Shown here piece after piece: positions 12,901-25,776 of a stretch of 64,000 nt of DNA (position 1 is the stretch's first letter; every line of letters begins with the position of its first letter). The stretch lies in NCBI GenBank assembly GCA_905250125.1, contig CAJNOL010000312.1:1-64000 (forward strand), written 5' to 3'. A model generated the notes under the pieces. It was given only the letters and a program-made list of their open reading frames with translations. It made no database searches and was not told the DNA's origin. The stretch is from Rotaria sordida. Its lineage: Eukaryota; Rotifera; Eurotatoria; Philodinida; Philodinidae. The translations under genes and the position numbers were made by a program.

Positions 12901-15900
12901 AGTTGTACTTGTTGATCCACGTGGTCGACAAGATGTTGTACCTGTAGCAGTTAAACAAACTAGTCCTGGAAAATTTCGTTGTGAATATGTACCACGTGAA
13001 CCTGGTCTTCATTTAGTAAATATATTATTTGCTGGTCGACCTGTACCAAATAGTCCATATGGCGTTAATATTTCATCATGTATGTAAAAAATTTTCAAAA
13101 AATAATTCTTTTTTGTTTTTTTAAAAATCAAAAAAAAAACAAAATATACATAAATAACTTATATATAATAGCATCAATTTCATCATACGATGATTTAAGA
13201 GATAGATTAACAACAAGTGAGGATGATTATTATTCATCAATTGAATTAGAACGATCAAAAAGTACAACTAGTAGTGATACAATATGTGCTCTAAGATATC
13301 AAAATGGTTTGTTTTATTATTATTATTATTGTTTCTTCGTAGACGGGAGGGATTAGTAATTATCTTTTTTTTTGTTTTTTTTTTATTATTTTACTGGAAA
13401 TGGTGATGGATAGTAGTAGTATTGGAATTTTTCAAGAAGAATATATTAAGATTCTTTTTTTTTTGTTTGATTTTTTCTTTATAGCATCTGACGCCAAAAA
13501 ATGTCGTGCTTTTGGACGAGGTATTCAACCAAAAGGTGTTCGTACTGGTGATGTAGCTGAATTTCGTGTTATTACAAAAGATGCTGGAGAAGGTATTATG
13601 AAAGCAACAGTAACTGGACCAGGTAAAAATTCTTTTGTTTTTATATAGGATTTTATTTTTGAAAAAAAAATTTTTTTTTTTTTTGTTTGTTTTAGATGGT
13701 TTGGAAATTCCTTGTCGTGTAACAAAAGCAAATACTACAACATATGAATGTGGTTATGTACCAAATCGTGCAGGACCTCATACAGTTAATATAACATATG
13801 GTGGTGCTCATATACCTAAAAGTCCATTTCCAGTCGATGTAGAACCATATAAAGATTCAAGAATACGAGCATTTGGACCAGGTCTTGAAGGTGGTATTAT
13901 TGGTTTTCCAGCTGATTTTGTTGTTGAAACAAATGGTGAAACTGGTTCATTAGGTAGGTTATAAAAATATTTAAAAAAAATTTTTTTTTTCTTAATTAAA
14001 TTCTTATTATTCAAAAAAAAAATAATTCATTAGGTGATATGAGTAAGTATCTATTTGATGTGTATTCTTTTAGTAAACTGCATGGATTGAACTTTGGATG
14101 TTTTTTGTTTTTGTTTTTTTCACTGTATAGATTAAAAAATTTCATTTTGGTTTTTTTTTTCTAAAAGGTTTTTCAATCGAAGGACCATCACAAGCACGTA
14201 TTGAATGTAATGATAATGGTGATGGTTCAGCTAATGTTCGTTATTGGCCAACAATACAAGGTGAATATGCTGTACATATTCTTTGCAATGATGAAGATAT
14301 ACCACATTCACCATTTATGGCATGGATTGAAGCACCAGGAAATTTTGATTCGGATAAAGTAAAATAATAGATATTTTGTTTTTTTTTTGTGACTAAAATA
14401 TTTATGTTCTTCATCTTTTTTTCCCTAGGTTAAAGCTTATGGTCCAGGACTTGAACCATCAGGACAAATTATTGATAAACCAACAGAATTTACAATTGAT
14501 ACACATAATGCTGGTGAAGCAGCATTACGTGTTCAAGCTATTGATCAAGATTATCAACCAGTTGATGTTCATGTAAGAAATAATGGTAATGGTACATATA
14601 CTTGTCGTTATACACCAAGAAATCCTAATCGTCATTGTATATTAATTGATTATGGTGGTGTTGCTATACCACATAGTCCATTTCGAGTAATATTTTTTTT
14701 GTTAAAAAATTAAATTAAATTAAAATACTCAAAAAAAAAATAAAAATTTCAGGTTTGGCCATCAGAACCATCAAATCCATCCAAAGTTCGTGTTTATGGT
14801 CCTGGTGTTGAACGTGGTGTTAAAATGAATACTCCAACACAATTTACTGTTGATTGTAAAGAAGCAGGACCAGGTAAAAAAAGAAATGTCTGAATATATG
14901 ATTTTTTTTTTTGTTGTCTTTGTTATGATTGCTATTTCTTTTCACTTTATACTAATACTACTTAATTCACTTATAATAATGCATGATTAATTAACTTTAT
15001 TTGCATGTTAGTGATTTCTACTAATCTCAATCATCGTTTTCGTTCACTTGATTCGCTCGATATTGATAAATGTGACGATGATATCATACCATACAAAATT
15101 GATGTACAAGATTTAGATAATGAACAACATTGTTCATATGCTTTACAAAATGATGATACAAATAATTCAATGCATATTACATATAGACCACAAGCACGTA
15201 GAACACTTGTGAATGTTGCTGTTGTGTGGTAGACGTTTTTTGTGTTTTTTTTAAACTTGCTTAGCTTGCTTGCTCAGTTTACTAATAAAATATTTAGATT
15301 AGGTGTTTAAATCAATAACAAAAAGAATAAAATAAAATAAAATGAATTGATTTATTCATTTCAGGTGATATATCAATTGCTTTAACTGATACAAAAAATC
15401 AAGATGTTCCATTTACTATTGATGATAATCAAGATGGAACATTTACTATAGCTTATACAGCAAAATTACCTGGTGTACATTGTATAAGTGTTCTATTTGG
15501 CGATAATGAAATACCTATATCACCAATTAAAGTTAATATTGAACCAAGTGTTGATGTAAATAAAATACGTATTGAAGGTCTTGAAACAAGTAAGTTTAAA
15601 TGTTATTTAGAATTAGAAAATACTAAAAAAAAAAGATTTTCTTTTTTTTTCTGTCTTCTATCTGTATGTTACTAAGTGCAACTCTTTTTTACTTTTTTTT
15701 CTCTAAACACACACACACACTCTATTTCTCTCTGTCATACATCGTAGTGCCTATTGTTGGACAACCTGCTCAGGTAATATTAAATACATTAGCAGCTGGT
15801 CCATTACCAGCTAATGCAATTCATGCTCGTATTGTTGGACCAAAAGGTAATACACAAGAAGCAATTGTAACACCAGCACCACAAGGTTATAATCTTCGTT

Positions 15901-18484
15901 TTAATGTACCTGAATCAGGTACATACGTAATCGAACCCGATGTATGTACATTACCCTTACATCCAGTACAAATCACAGCTATTGAACCACTTGATCCGAA
16001 TAAAGTACGTGCCTATGGACCAGGTCTATCACAGGGTACAGTTAATAAACCAGCTGATTTTATTGTTGATACACGTGGTGCTGGTAATGGTCAATTAGCT
16101 GTGACAGTTGAAGGACCATCAGAATCAAAAATTGATTATCAAGATAATAATGATGGTAGTTGTTGTGTTACTTATCATCCGACAGGTAGTTTTATTTTTT
16201 TTCTGTTGTCTCATTTATTTTCTCCCGACGTATTATAAAATATAGTTTCTGGTAATTATAATATCAATATATTATATGAAGGAAAACATATCCCTGGTTC
16301 ACCATTTCGTTCTGCTGTAAGAGCCGATCTTGATACACATTCTATTCGTTGTTATGGACCTGGTCTCGATTCGAACGGTGTGTACAGCTATATGGAAGCA
16401 ACAACAATATGCATATATATATATATTTAATCATTCGCATTGCATGTCTTAACTTGCCATTAAAATAATATCGCTTGCATGAACTACTTGCTTTTTTTTG
16501 TCTCGGATATTTCGTTTGACGTGATTAGATTCGAAATAGAACATAACTAAGCTAATGAAAGAGAAGGAAAGCTTTTTTTAAAATTCATATAAATAGAAAT
16601 ACTCTTCTAGATTTTTTGAGATATTAATATTAATATTTTCTATTTCTGTATTCGAAAATTCATGTAAGAATATAATATTTATTCCATAATAAGTTATGCT
16701 TTTGGTGCATGATAGGGTGCTTTATTTTGTTTTTATTCTTTTTTTGTTTTTCTGAAATTTATTTTTCATTTTTCATTTTTTGTAGGAGTATTTCTTGAAA
16801 GTCCAACTGATTTTACTGTTGATGCTAAATTAGTAACGGGTAGTGGTTCAGGTCGTGTTGAATGTTTATTAACATCACCAAGTGGTCGTGTTGTACGATG
16901 TCCTGTTAAAAATATGTCCGATGGAACATATCTTGTTCAATATGCACCTTATGAACCAGGTCTCATTAATTAGAATAAAGACAAAAAAGAATTTCATAGA
17001 TATTGTTTGTTTTTTTTTTGTTCTAGGCATGCATCAATTAGAAGTGACCTATGAAAATATTCCTGTTCCTGGTAGTCCATTTCAAGTTAGTGCTGTTCCA
17101 GGTTGTGATTCAACACGTGTACGTGCATATGGACCTGGTCTTGAAAATGCAATAACAAATGAACCAACAAGATTTACAATTGAAACAAAAAGTGCTGGAC
17201 AAGGTAGTCTTGGTTTAGCAATTGAAGGACCATCCGAAGCTAAAATGATTTGTAAAGATAATCAAGATGGTACTTGTATTATGGAATATTTACCTGTAAG
17301 AAAAGAAATTTAAAAAGACAAACAAACAAAAGATCCTTGAAATTTGAATTTATGTTTTCTTTTTCTTTTTCTTTTTGACTAGACGAAAGCTGGTCAATAT
17401 GATATAGCAATTAAATTTTCTGAACATCATATACCAGGTTAGAATTTGACATTTGTTTGCATAATGAAAATTGGATGATTTGTTCTTTCTTTTATTTGAT
17501 TTCATTATTGTTATTATTGTTATTCTTTTTTAAGGCTCACCATTTCGTGTCAATGTAAATGATCGAGTTGATGCTAATCGTGTTAATGTTAAAATGAATT
17601 CAACAATGCGTGCTAATGTTTTACAAGAAATTGTAATTGATGGACTAACAGCTGGACCAGGTAGTCCAACAATTGATATTACTGATATGCATGGTAAGTT
17701 TTTTGATTTTACTTTTCTTTATTTCTGCGGTTTTTTTTTTGTTTGATAAAAGAAGAACTATAATTTACTTTCTTCAATAACAATCATTCATGTATTTGTG
17801 TATATTTATTTAAAATGCGTTTATTTACGGAGAATAGAGCTATTCATAGAGAAGTATGCCTTTCTCTTTTCTTCTTCTTCTTCTTCTTCATCGATTTCGA
17901 ATCAAAAAAAGAAAAAGGTAATACGATGAGGTCGATGAAGGAAAACAACATTGTTGTACGTATCGATGGAAAGGTAAAGATGAAGACGCAAAGAACATAT
18001 ATATATATGTTCGAGCTAAAGAGGACGAAAAAAGGAAAGAAAGAAAGCAATAACATATTAATGAAGGACAGACGGAACCACCATTACAATCTAATCGCGT
18101 TTCATTAACCTTTTCCTCCTCCTCGTTTGCTTTTTATATTTCATATATTTTAATACATACACATATATATATATATATATATAAATATATATACATTGAG
18201 AAGTACGTGCCCGCGTGCCAAAAAATTCTCAACCTTCATCGATTTTGTTCAATCGGAACGTCGATAAATATTCCATCTCATTCTCTTCTCTCTCTGATAA
18301 GGTAATTTCGATACACGAGAATAACTTGAGAAGCTTAAATTCCTCGTTTTTTTTTTTTCTATGCATCTCTTCTTTCGATTAAAATGAACAGTATTGTATA
18401 AAATTTTTTTTTATTCCTTTTCTTTTTTCATTTTCACATATGAATTTGATTTTCGATTTGTGCAACAAGTACATTTTTTCTTCA

Positions 18485-18519
<35 letters not shown>

Positions 18520-21500
18520 TGCTCCTTGTTTTACTTGAAAAGAGCACACACAACTCTTTCTTTTTTTTTTGTATTATAGGTCGTCGCAAACCGGCTAGTA
18601 TTCGACCTAGAGGCGAAGGCGTTTACACTGCAGAATTTACTCCACAAGCAGAAGGTTCACATCGTATTGATATTAATTGGAGTGATCAGCCAATACCTCA
18701 AAGGTTTTTTTTCTTAGAATCAAAAAAAAATCACGACTTTCGAATTTTATGTATATTTATTTATTATTTAGTCCATTTAACATTAAAGTACTTCCTCATT
18801 TTGAACCAAATAAAGTTATTGTTGACGGAGCAGGTATTCGTAACGGTATACCAGCATCACTTGAAACAAGTTTTCGTATTGATACACGTGAAGCTGGTTT
18901 TGAACAACCTGACGTTTCAATTAAAGTAAGAAAAAGAAAATTATTATTACTTTTTTTTTCCTAAAAAAATAATTGTTTTTTTTTTTTAGAATCCCGAAGG
19001 TCTTTTAACATCATCGAAAATTATTGATAATAAAGATGGAACCTATAAGGTAACATATAAACCGAATGATGTTGGCCGTTATATAATTAATGTTAATTAT
19101 GGTGGTATTCCGGTTCATAATTCTCCATTCAACGTGAAAGTGGAACCAACCGGAGATCCAACGAAATGCCATATTTCGGGTATAATTATTTAGAAATTTT
19201 CGTTTTTTTTTTTTTTTTTAATAGCATATATTTACAATTCTAGGCAGTGGCATTAATCCTAATGTTCAAGTAGGTGAAGAATATAAAATAACTGTTGATA
19301 CACATGATGCCGGCCCGGGCGCAGTAACATGCCGTATACGTTCAACACTTGGCAATGATCTTGATATTGATATTGTTGATAATCAAGATGGAACATATAA
19401 TTTATTCTATACACCACATAATCCAGGAAATTATGTTATTAAAATAAAATTTGGTGGACAAGATATTCCAGGTGGTGATTTTGTCATAACGGTATGTTTA
19501 AAAAAAAAAAGAAAACAAAATCTCTTATTGCCACCGCCTCCGTTCTTTCCTTTTTTTTTACTAACAAGTATGTTTCTTCAATAAATTAACATCCTACTTA
19601 GACTTCTTCGTCTATGGTAGACATAGTTGTAAAAAAAAAAAGAAATAGAGAATAAGACGATGGCTCGAAATTCGATTTTATATTACTTGTCTTGTATTTC
19701 TTCTTCTTCGTCTTCTTATAGGGTACAACAAATCTTAGGGTATGCTTATATTTAAAGCTCATTATCTCACATAAGTGTCAAACTAATCAATAAATAGGTC
19801 AAGATTACAGAATAAAAATATTTATAATAGATAAAAAAAAAAAAACAACAACACGATAGAGAATTTCTATTATCATTTCTGGACACGATTTCGAGTTCAA
19901 TATTGCTATTGTCATGTTTCATATGTTAGTCTGCTTCTTCTTCTTCTTCTTGCTTTTTGTAAATTTTCTAAATAATATTTTATATTCATTTATTTACTTT
20001 GTTTGTTTACAAAGGCGGGTGATACACAACAATATATTCGAACACTACAAACAGAATCTATTACAACAAGTCAATATCGACCTGTCGATTTTCGTTTACC
20101 TGTTGGTGGTGGTAAACTTAGTGATATTACTGGTATGAATTTTGGAAAGAATAGATTTTTTTTCTTCGTCTTCTCTTTCTCTTTTATATTTTATGTATGT
20201 ATTGATAGGAATTTTTTTTAAAAGTATGTGCGCTTCCGGTGCTCGTTGTTCTTCATATAAACAGTATGAAAAAAAAATGAAAGCAAGAGAGAGAGAGAGA
20301 GAAAGAAAGATCGAATAAGGCTTTATTGAACGTTGATGCGATGAACATTATTCACAGGTAAACAGCCGGAGAGAAAGCAATAGTTACGCATATTTGATTG
20401 AGTTTAATATACTACACACATACATACATACATACATATATATATACATGTAAGACTTTTAGATGGATTTTCAAGGTATTAATTATTATAATATTATTGA
20501 AAAAAATTCTTTTTTTTTTTCTTTTAGCATTAATACGAACACCAACAGGTAAATTTCATACCCCGCTTATTGATGATAATCAAGATGGAACTGTTTCAAT
20601 AAAATATCAACCATCAGAAATTGGTTTACATGAATTAGATGTATTCTATCAAGGACAACCAATAGCTGGTTCACCATTTAAATTTCATGTTGATCAAGTT
20701 CAAACAGGTTATGTTACAGCATATGGACCTGGTCTTAGTCATGGTGTTTGTAATGAATCAAGTAGCTTTCGTATTATAACTAAAGATGCTGGTTCAGGTG
20801 GTTTATCAGTTGCTGTTGAAGGAAGTTCAAAAGCTGAAATACAATGTAAAGATAATAAAGATGGTACATGTGATGTTACTTATTGGCCGGTAATTTAAAA
20901 TTTCAAGCAATTTTCAAAATATTGAATTCGTTTTTTTTTTTGTTTTTTTTCTTTAAGACTGCACCAGGTGAATATACAATAACTGTTAAATTTGCTGATA
21001 AACATATTGTTGGTTCACCATTTACTGCTAAAGTAACTGGTTCACCAGTATTAGTTGAAAATAATAAACGTTCACAAGTTATGGTTGGAAATCAAAGTGA
21101 AATAAGTTTACGTGTAACTGAAATCGATATACATGATTTAAATGCAACAATACGTTCACCAAGTGGTTTAGAAGATGTATGTTTATTAAAAAAATTATCT
21201 AATGGAAGTCTTGGTATATCATTTATACCAAAAGAAATTGGTGATCATTTAGTAAATGTTTATCGTGATGGTAAACATATTAAAAATAGTCCATTTCGTA
21301 TACATGTTGGTTCATCTGAAATTGGTGATGCTAATAAAGTTAGAGTATTTGGACGAGGTTTAAAAGAAGGTAAATACATTAAAAAAAGAAAACAAAGGAC
21401 ATGTTAAAAATTTCTTATTATTGAAAAAAAACAAAATTAATTCATTTAGGTTATGCTAATCAAATAAATGATTTTACTGTTGTTACACGTGATGCTGGTT

Positions 21501-24500
21501 AGTTAAAATAAAAATAAAAGAAGAAGAAAAAAAAACAAGTTTTTTTAACTCTTTTTTTTTTTTTTAATTTCATTAGGTTATGGTGGTTTATCATTATCAA
21601 TTGAAGGACCATCAAAAGCCGATATTGAATGTCATGATAATGAAGATGGTTCATGTCTTGTTACATTTAGACCAACCGAACCTGGTATTTATATTGTTAA
21701 TGTTAAATTTGCTGATAAACATGTACCTGGTTAGTACGCAAAAAACAAAATACAAAAAAAAATAGAAAACGAAAAGATTTTCTTTATTAAATTATATTTA
21801 TTTTATTTAGGTAGTCCATTTACAGTTAGTGTTGGCGGTAGTGGATCAAGTCGACTTCGTGAAAGTATTATACGTGAACGTCGTGCTGTTGATATCACAC
21901 ATATTGGTAGTCAATGTGAATTATCTCTTAAAATTCCTGGTATGAAAACAAAAGAATTTAATTGAATAACAAATACTAAAAAAATTTTTTAATATTTAGG
22001 TACTTCATCATTTGATATGAGTGCTTATGTTACAAGCCCAACAGGACGTTTAGAAAATTGTGAAATTGTGTAAGTAGAATTTAAAATTGATATTTTACAA
22101 AACAAAAAAAAAAAAGTTAAAGATAGAAATTTCATTTTTTTTTCTTATCTTATTCTAGTGAACTTGATGATTGTAATTATTCAATTAAATTTATTCCAAA
22201 AGAAATGGGTGTTCATACTGTTAGTGTTAAACATAAAGATATGCATATACCTGGAAGTCCATTTGGTAATATTAAAAATATTATTTATTAATATGTATAT
22301 ACGAGATAAATTATTTTATTTAGAATTTACTGTTGGTCCAATACTAGGTGGTGGTGCTCATAAAGTTCGTGCTAGTGGTAATGGTCTTATGCGTGGTGAA
22401 GTTAATTCAACAAGTATGAACTGAAAAGAAAAAAAAAAGAAGTTTTTGTGAAACACGATCTAAAAGGAGTTTAGAAATGTATATCGGATAGAAATTTGCA
22501 TACCTCTGACAGACGCTAGTTCGAGACTATCACATACTGTATATTAACTATTTTCTTATTGTATTTTTTTGAGAATTAAGTAAAGAGAAGACGAAGAAAT
22601 ATGTTCGAAGAATTTCTCTGTGATTATAGTCATAGCAACTACATCGTGTTTCACGTTTTAATCTCATAAGAATTGTACTAATAGGTTTTTTTTTTCTAAT
22701 ATATTTTAGATGAATTTAATATTTATACACGTGAAGCAGGTGCGGGTGGTTTAGCTATTGCTGTTGAAGGTCCAGCTAAAGCTGAAATAGATTTTTTTGA
22801 TCGTAAAGATGGTTCATGTGGTGTATCTTATGTATGTCCAGAAGCAGGTGAATATCAAATTTCAATTAAATTTAATGATGAACATATACCTGATTCACCA
22901 TTTAATATTTCAATTGCACCACCATTTGGTGATGCAAAAAAACTTACAATACATAGTCTTAAAACAAAAGGTCTTGATGTAAATCGACAATATACATTTA
23001 CTGTTAATGTTAATGGTGCACGTGGTCATGTTGATGCTCGTATAACAGCACCAAGTGGAGTAGAAGAAGCATGTATTGTACAAGATATGGGTGATGATCA
23101 TTATGCTATTCGATTTGTACCTAAAGAAAATGGTATTCATTGGATACATGTTCGTTTTAATGGACGTGATATACCTGATTCACCATTTCGTATTGTTGTT
23201 GGTCAAGCTAATGCTGATCCAGGTCGTGTATTTGCTTCTGGTTCTGGTTTATATCAAGGAGAAACTAGTAAATATTACGAAAATTTATATATATTTATTT
23301 TAGTTTGAATTAAAAAAAAATTTTTTTTTTTGAAGGTAAACCATGTGAATTTTTAATTGATACAACAAATGCTGGTGCTGGTGCATTAGCTGTTACAGTT
23401 GATGGACCATCAAAAGTTCAACTTGATTGTAGAGAAGTAACTGAAGGTAAATTTATTTCAATATTATTTTTTGTTTTTTAGAATTATTTATTTAAAACTT
23501 TAATTTTTTTTTCTAGGTTATCGTGTTACATTTACACCAACAGCACCTGGAGATTATCTTATTTCAATTAAATTTGCTGGTATTAATATTGCTGGTAGTC
23601 CATTTAAATGTACAGTCGGAGGTAATATTATTGATTATATTAGTTTTATGAAATACGATCTAAGACAGAATGTTAAAGTATGGCGATAGAAACTGAGACT
23701 CCACCCTCTTCATATACAAACGTGACAAACATCATAGCAACGAATAATCACACATTACATATGAATAAAATGTCTTAATATAATATATAATCTATTGTCT
23801 TATTATATTTCTGAAAGATGGTTAAGAAACATGTCCCAAAATAGATAGAATAAAACAATCTTCCTATGATTAGTAATTATAGTTACATCATGTTTCATAT
23901 TTTAATACTGCATGGATTGTGTGCTAATAGTATTTTTTTTTTTCTCTTTTGTTAATTAAAATTTAGGAACTGGATATCCACTAAGTCGTGGAAGTGGTGG
24001 TCTAACAACAACGACATCATCATCATCATATGTACAACGTTCAGACGGAAAAATAACAAGTCAAACAAGATATGATACTGTTGAAAAATCAACATCATAT
24101 TCATCGAGTTCAAGAAATACTAATTATGCTATTGTTGATGCAAGTCGAGTAAAAGCACATGGTGATGGTTTAGAACGAGCTTTTAGAAATGAAAAAGCAA
24201 CGTTTACTGTTGATACACGTGATAGTGGTAAGTTAAATGTTTTGACTAAATAAATTTATTTTGAACCTTGTCTTTTTCTTAAAAAAAAAAAGGAAATGCT
24301 ATGTTAATGGTGGGTGTATTTGGTCCAAAACATCCATGTGAAGAAGTATTTATAAAACATATTGGAAATAATCAATATAATGTTCAATATGTAAGAATAA
24401 TATTTGATAGTGTGCTTTTGTTATTTGAATAAATTTATTTTTTTTTGTATTTTCCTTTTCTTTTTTTATTTTGTTTTTAGACTGTTCGAGAGAAGGGTGA

Positions 24501-24570
24501 ATATATGTTGATTGTTAAATGGGGTGATCAACATATTCCAGGTTCTCCATGGCACATTGAAGTTGTTTAA
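9976..24570 (+). CDS. FLN: Filamin, actin cross-linking protein
   Basis: Complete filamin, a cytoplasmic actin-filament cross-linker and mechanosensing scaffold. Exons: 9976-10114, 10233-10529, 11401-11661, 11728-11973, 12330-12448, 12513-12590, 12647-12809, 12879-13079, 13485-13622, 13696-13953, 14168-14358, 14429-14686, 14753-14873, 15365-15589, 15748-16185, 16246-16377, 16786-16959, 17027-17295, 17383-17437, 17535-17693, 18580-18703, 18772-18925, 18990-19179, 19244-19491, 20015-20132, 20528-20889, 20958-21369, 21450-21497, 21577-21729, 21811-21939, 22000-22069, 22159-22265, 22324-22413, 22710-23267, 23336-23446, 23517-23621, 23967-24227, 24293-24390, 24481-24570. They sum to 7350 bases with matching phases: 2449 residues (human FLNA about 2647). 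Tandem CH domains (about residues 50-290) form the actin-binding region. Then come 22 Ig repeats, most opening with a [12 protein letters not shown] motif; repeats 11, 14, 16, 18 and 20 lack it. A Ser/Thr-rich hinge (about 23985-24130) precedes the last repeat, the usual dimerisation domain. Confidence 0.97.
10530..11400 (+). other. Filamin intron 2 with small inverted repeat
   Basis: 871-base intron splitting CH1. It holds a perfect 14-base inverted repeat, TTGACGTATCTTCA at 11147-11160 and its complement at 11238-11251, enclosing 77 bases. This could be a tiny TIR element. Nothing else recognisable. Confidence 0.55.
12130..12329 (+). other. Possible alternative filamin start upstream of repeat 1
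   Basis: In the intron before Ig repeat 1, the sequence after an ACATACAG acceptor (12129-12136) is open in the same frame as the downstream exon all the way through the normal 3' splice site. ATGs at 12143 and 12146 could start a protein that lacks both CH domains and runs straight into repeat 1. It cannot be a simple cassette, because the upstream exon ends in phase 1 and would read a TAA at once. Low confidence. Confidence 0.3.
13172..13306 (+). other. Candidate cassette exon in filamin (45 codons)
   Basis: Bounded by ATAATAG and GGTTTGT. It is 135 bases, with phase 1 at both ends, so including it keeps the frame between exons 12879-13079 and 13485-13622. It would encode a Ser/Asp/Thr-rich insert (for example [20 protein letters not shown]) between Ig repeats 2 and 3. 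Its codon use resembles the neighbouring exons and it has no stop. Likely a regulated linker; unproven without transcripts. Confidence 0.6.
14034..14042 (+). other. Candidate 9-base microexon in filamin
   Basis: A T-rich tract and TTCATTAG precede GTGATATGA, followed by a strong GTAAGT donor. Length 9 with phase 1 keeps the frame and would add Asp-Met-Ser-like residues between the exon ending at 13953 and the one starting at 14168, inside repeat 4. Confidence 0.4.
15012..15289 (+). other. Candidate alternative terminal exon in filamin
   Basis: Follows a TTAG acceptor and joins in frame to the exon ending at 14873 (phase 1). It reads 73 codons resembling the second half of a filamin Ig repeat (an ITYRPQ block then VNVAVVW) and stops at a TAG at 15230-15232. 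An AATAAA lies at 15284-15289. The normal next exon, 15365-15589, encodes the equivalent half-repeat. Use of this exon would end filamin within repeat 6. Confidence 0.5.
17694..18579 (+). other. Large filamin intron with simple repeats
   Basis: 886-base intron. It holds a (TCT)n run near 17871-17889, (TA)n at 18162-18182 and a (CT)n run at about 18486-18511. No gene seen. Confidence 0.5.
18486..18511 (+). repeat. (CT)n microsatellite in filamin intron
   Basis: Thirteen or so uninterrupted CT units, located about 70 bases before a 3' splice site, so it may also serve as an extended polypyrimidine tract. Confidence 0.9.
19492..20014 (+). other. Large filamin intron
   Basis: 523-base intron. 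T-rich and A-rich, with TTC runs near 19690-19717 and 19935-19950. No gene or inverted repeat seen. Confidence 0.5.
20133..20527 (+). other. Filamin intron with microsatellites
   Basis: 395-base intron containing (GA)n at about 20286-20302 and (CATA)n/(TA)n at about 20414-20448. No gene seen. Confidence 0.5.
22448..22654. mobile_element. Small inverted-repeat element, copy 1, filamin intron
   Basis: About 207 bases bounded by the exact 12-base terminal inverted repeat GTGAAACACGAT / ATCGTGTTTCAC. No coding capacity. Related to the element at 23648-23898, which has near-identical ends and a similar right flank (TTTTAAT ... ATTGT ... CTAATAG). Confidence 0.6.
23648..23898. mobile_element. Small inverted-repeat element, copy 2, filamin intron
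   Basis: About 251 bases with termini ATGAAATACGATCT on the left and ATCATGTTTCAT on the right. This is the same terminal pattern as the copy 1.2 kb upstream, with diverged interior. Could be a MITE pair, or the intron may have been copied along with exons. Confidence 0.5.
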
Positions 24571-25776
24571 AATCAAAACATGAACTATATATCCCTTGAG
24601 AAAGAGAGCATCGAACAATCTTCTCTTATTTATATGCATATATGCTAGAGAATTTCTTTTTTTTTTTTTATTTTTCCTTTGTCTTCTTTTCTTTTTTTTT
24701 TGTTTTGAATTATCATTCAACTGAGTAGTTTTGTTATATTCTCTTTGTATGTATGCGCATGCTCAAACTACTTGTGTTTTTATCATTATTATTATTACTA
24801 TTATTATTATTATTATTAGTCAAGGTGCTATGATGTGTGAAATGAGTTAGAAAAGAAAAATAAAAATCAGCAGTGGTCTCGTTTCTACATCTATTTGTTT
24901 GGTTTACCTCATATCCGTTTCTTTTTCTTTATAGCTGCTTGTACGTTTCATTTTTTTTTCTACTTTTACTTTTAAAAAAGAGAAAACTACCTTCATCTTA
25001 ATATATATATATACATATACATATATTCATATAGGTAAATATGATGTTGGAACCTTGTTTATTATGAACTTTTCCTTGTTTTTTTTTTTTGTCTTCATAG
25101 TTTTGGATAAATAAAAAGTTGCTTCTTCGTGTTTTCGATTTGCTTTGTTTTTTTTTTCATGTTCGTTTTCTTTGTTTTTTTCTTATGTATTTTTTTTTCT
25201 ATTAAAAAAAGGATTTTTATGAACATGCTGAAAAAAGATTTGCAAATTTCTTTTTTTTTTTTTTTTTGTTAATGAACAAAGTAATAACAATATTCCTGTG
25301 TATATTCAGTCAATATTCTGATTGATTAGGATGTTCCTATTTCCTTGGTAAAAATATCTTTATAATCATTGAACTTAATTATGTCTAAGTTTGCAGACAT
25401 TTTTTATTTTTTATTGACAATCTCGACATTGAATCAATATAGAAGCAAAATTCAGTGTTAAAGAAAGAAAAAAAAAATGAAGAGAATAAATGGTGAGAGT
25501 TTATATTATGGAAAATCTACAAATGCAATAGAGTATATGAGTAAATTCATCTGTAGCTATCTCATCCGTTATTTCCGGCGAGAACTATTGAAGAAAATTG
25601 GATTTCATTCTTTCTCTTTTTGCGCTTTTTTGCTTCCTTATCTAGCTGTATTTTTCCGCCAAAATATGAGGCCTAGATATCTAGATGATTTTTCCTTTTG
25701 CTCATTTTTCTTCTTCAACTAACAGAATATAAAATCATTCATCGAGTAAATTTTGCATTTCATTATTGTAATAAAT
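24571..25776 (+). other. Filamin 3' UTR and intergenic region
   Basis: Follows the filamin TAA. Possible polyadenylation signals are AATAAA near 24858 and near 25109. The region is rich in T runs and (AT)n (about 25002-25026). An open frame at 25477-25722 has no recognisable similarity and I do not call it a gene. Confidence 0.5.

Noticed and set aside
17815..18108. 97-codon open frame in a filamin intron
   Set aside because: Built on TCT/TTC and AAA/GAA simple sequence; in the other strand it gives an equally meaningless Phe/Ser frame.
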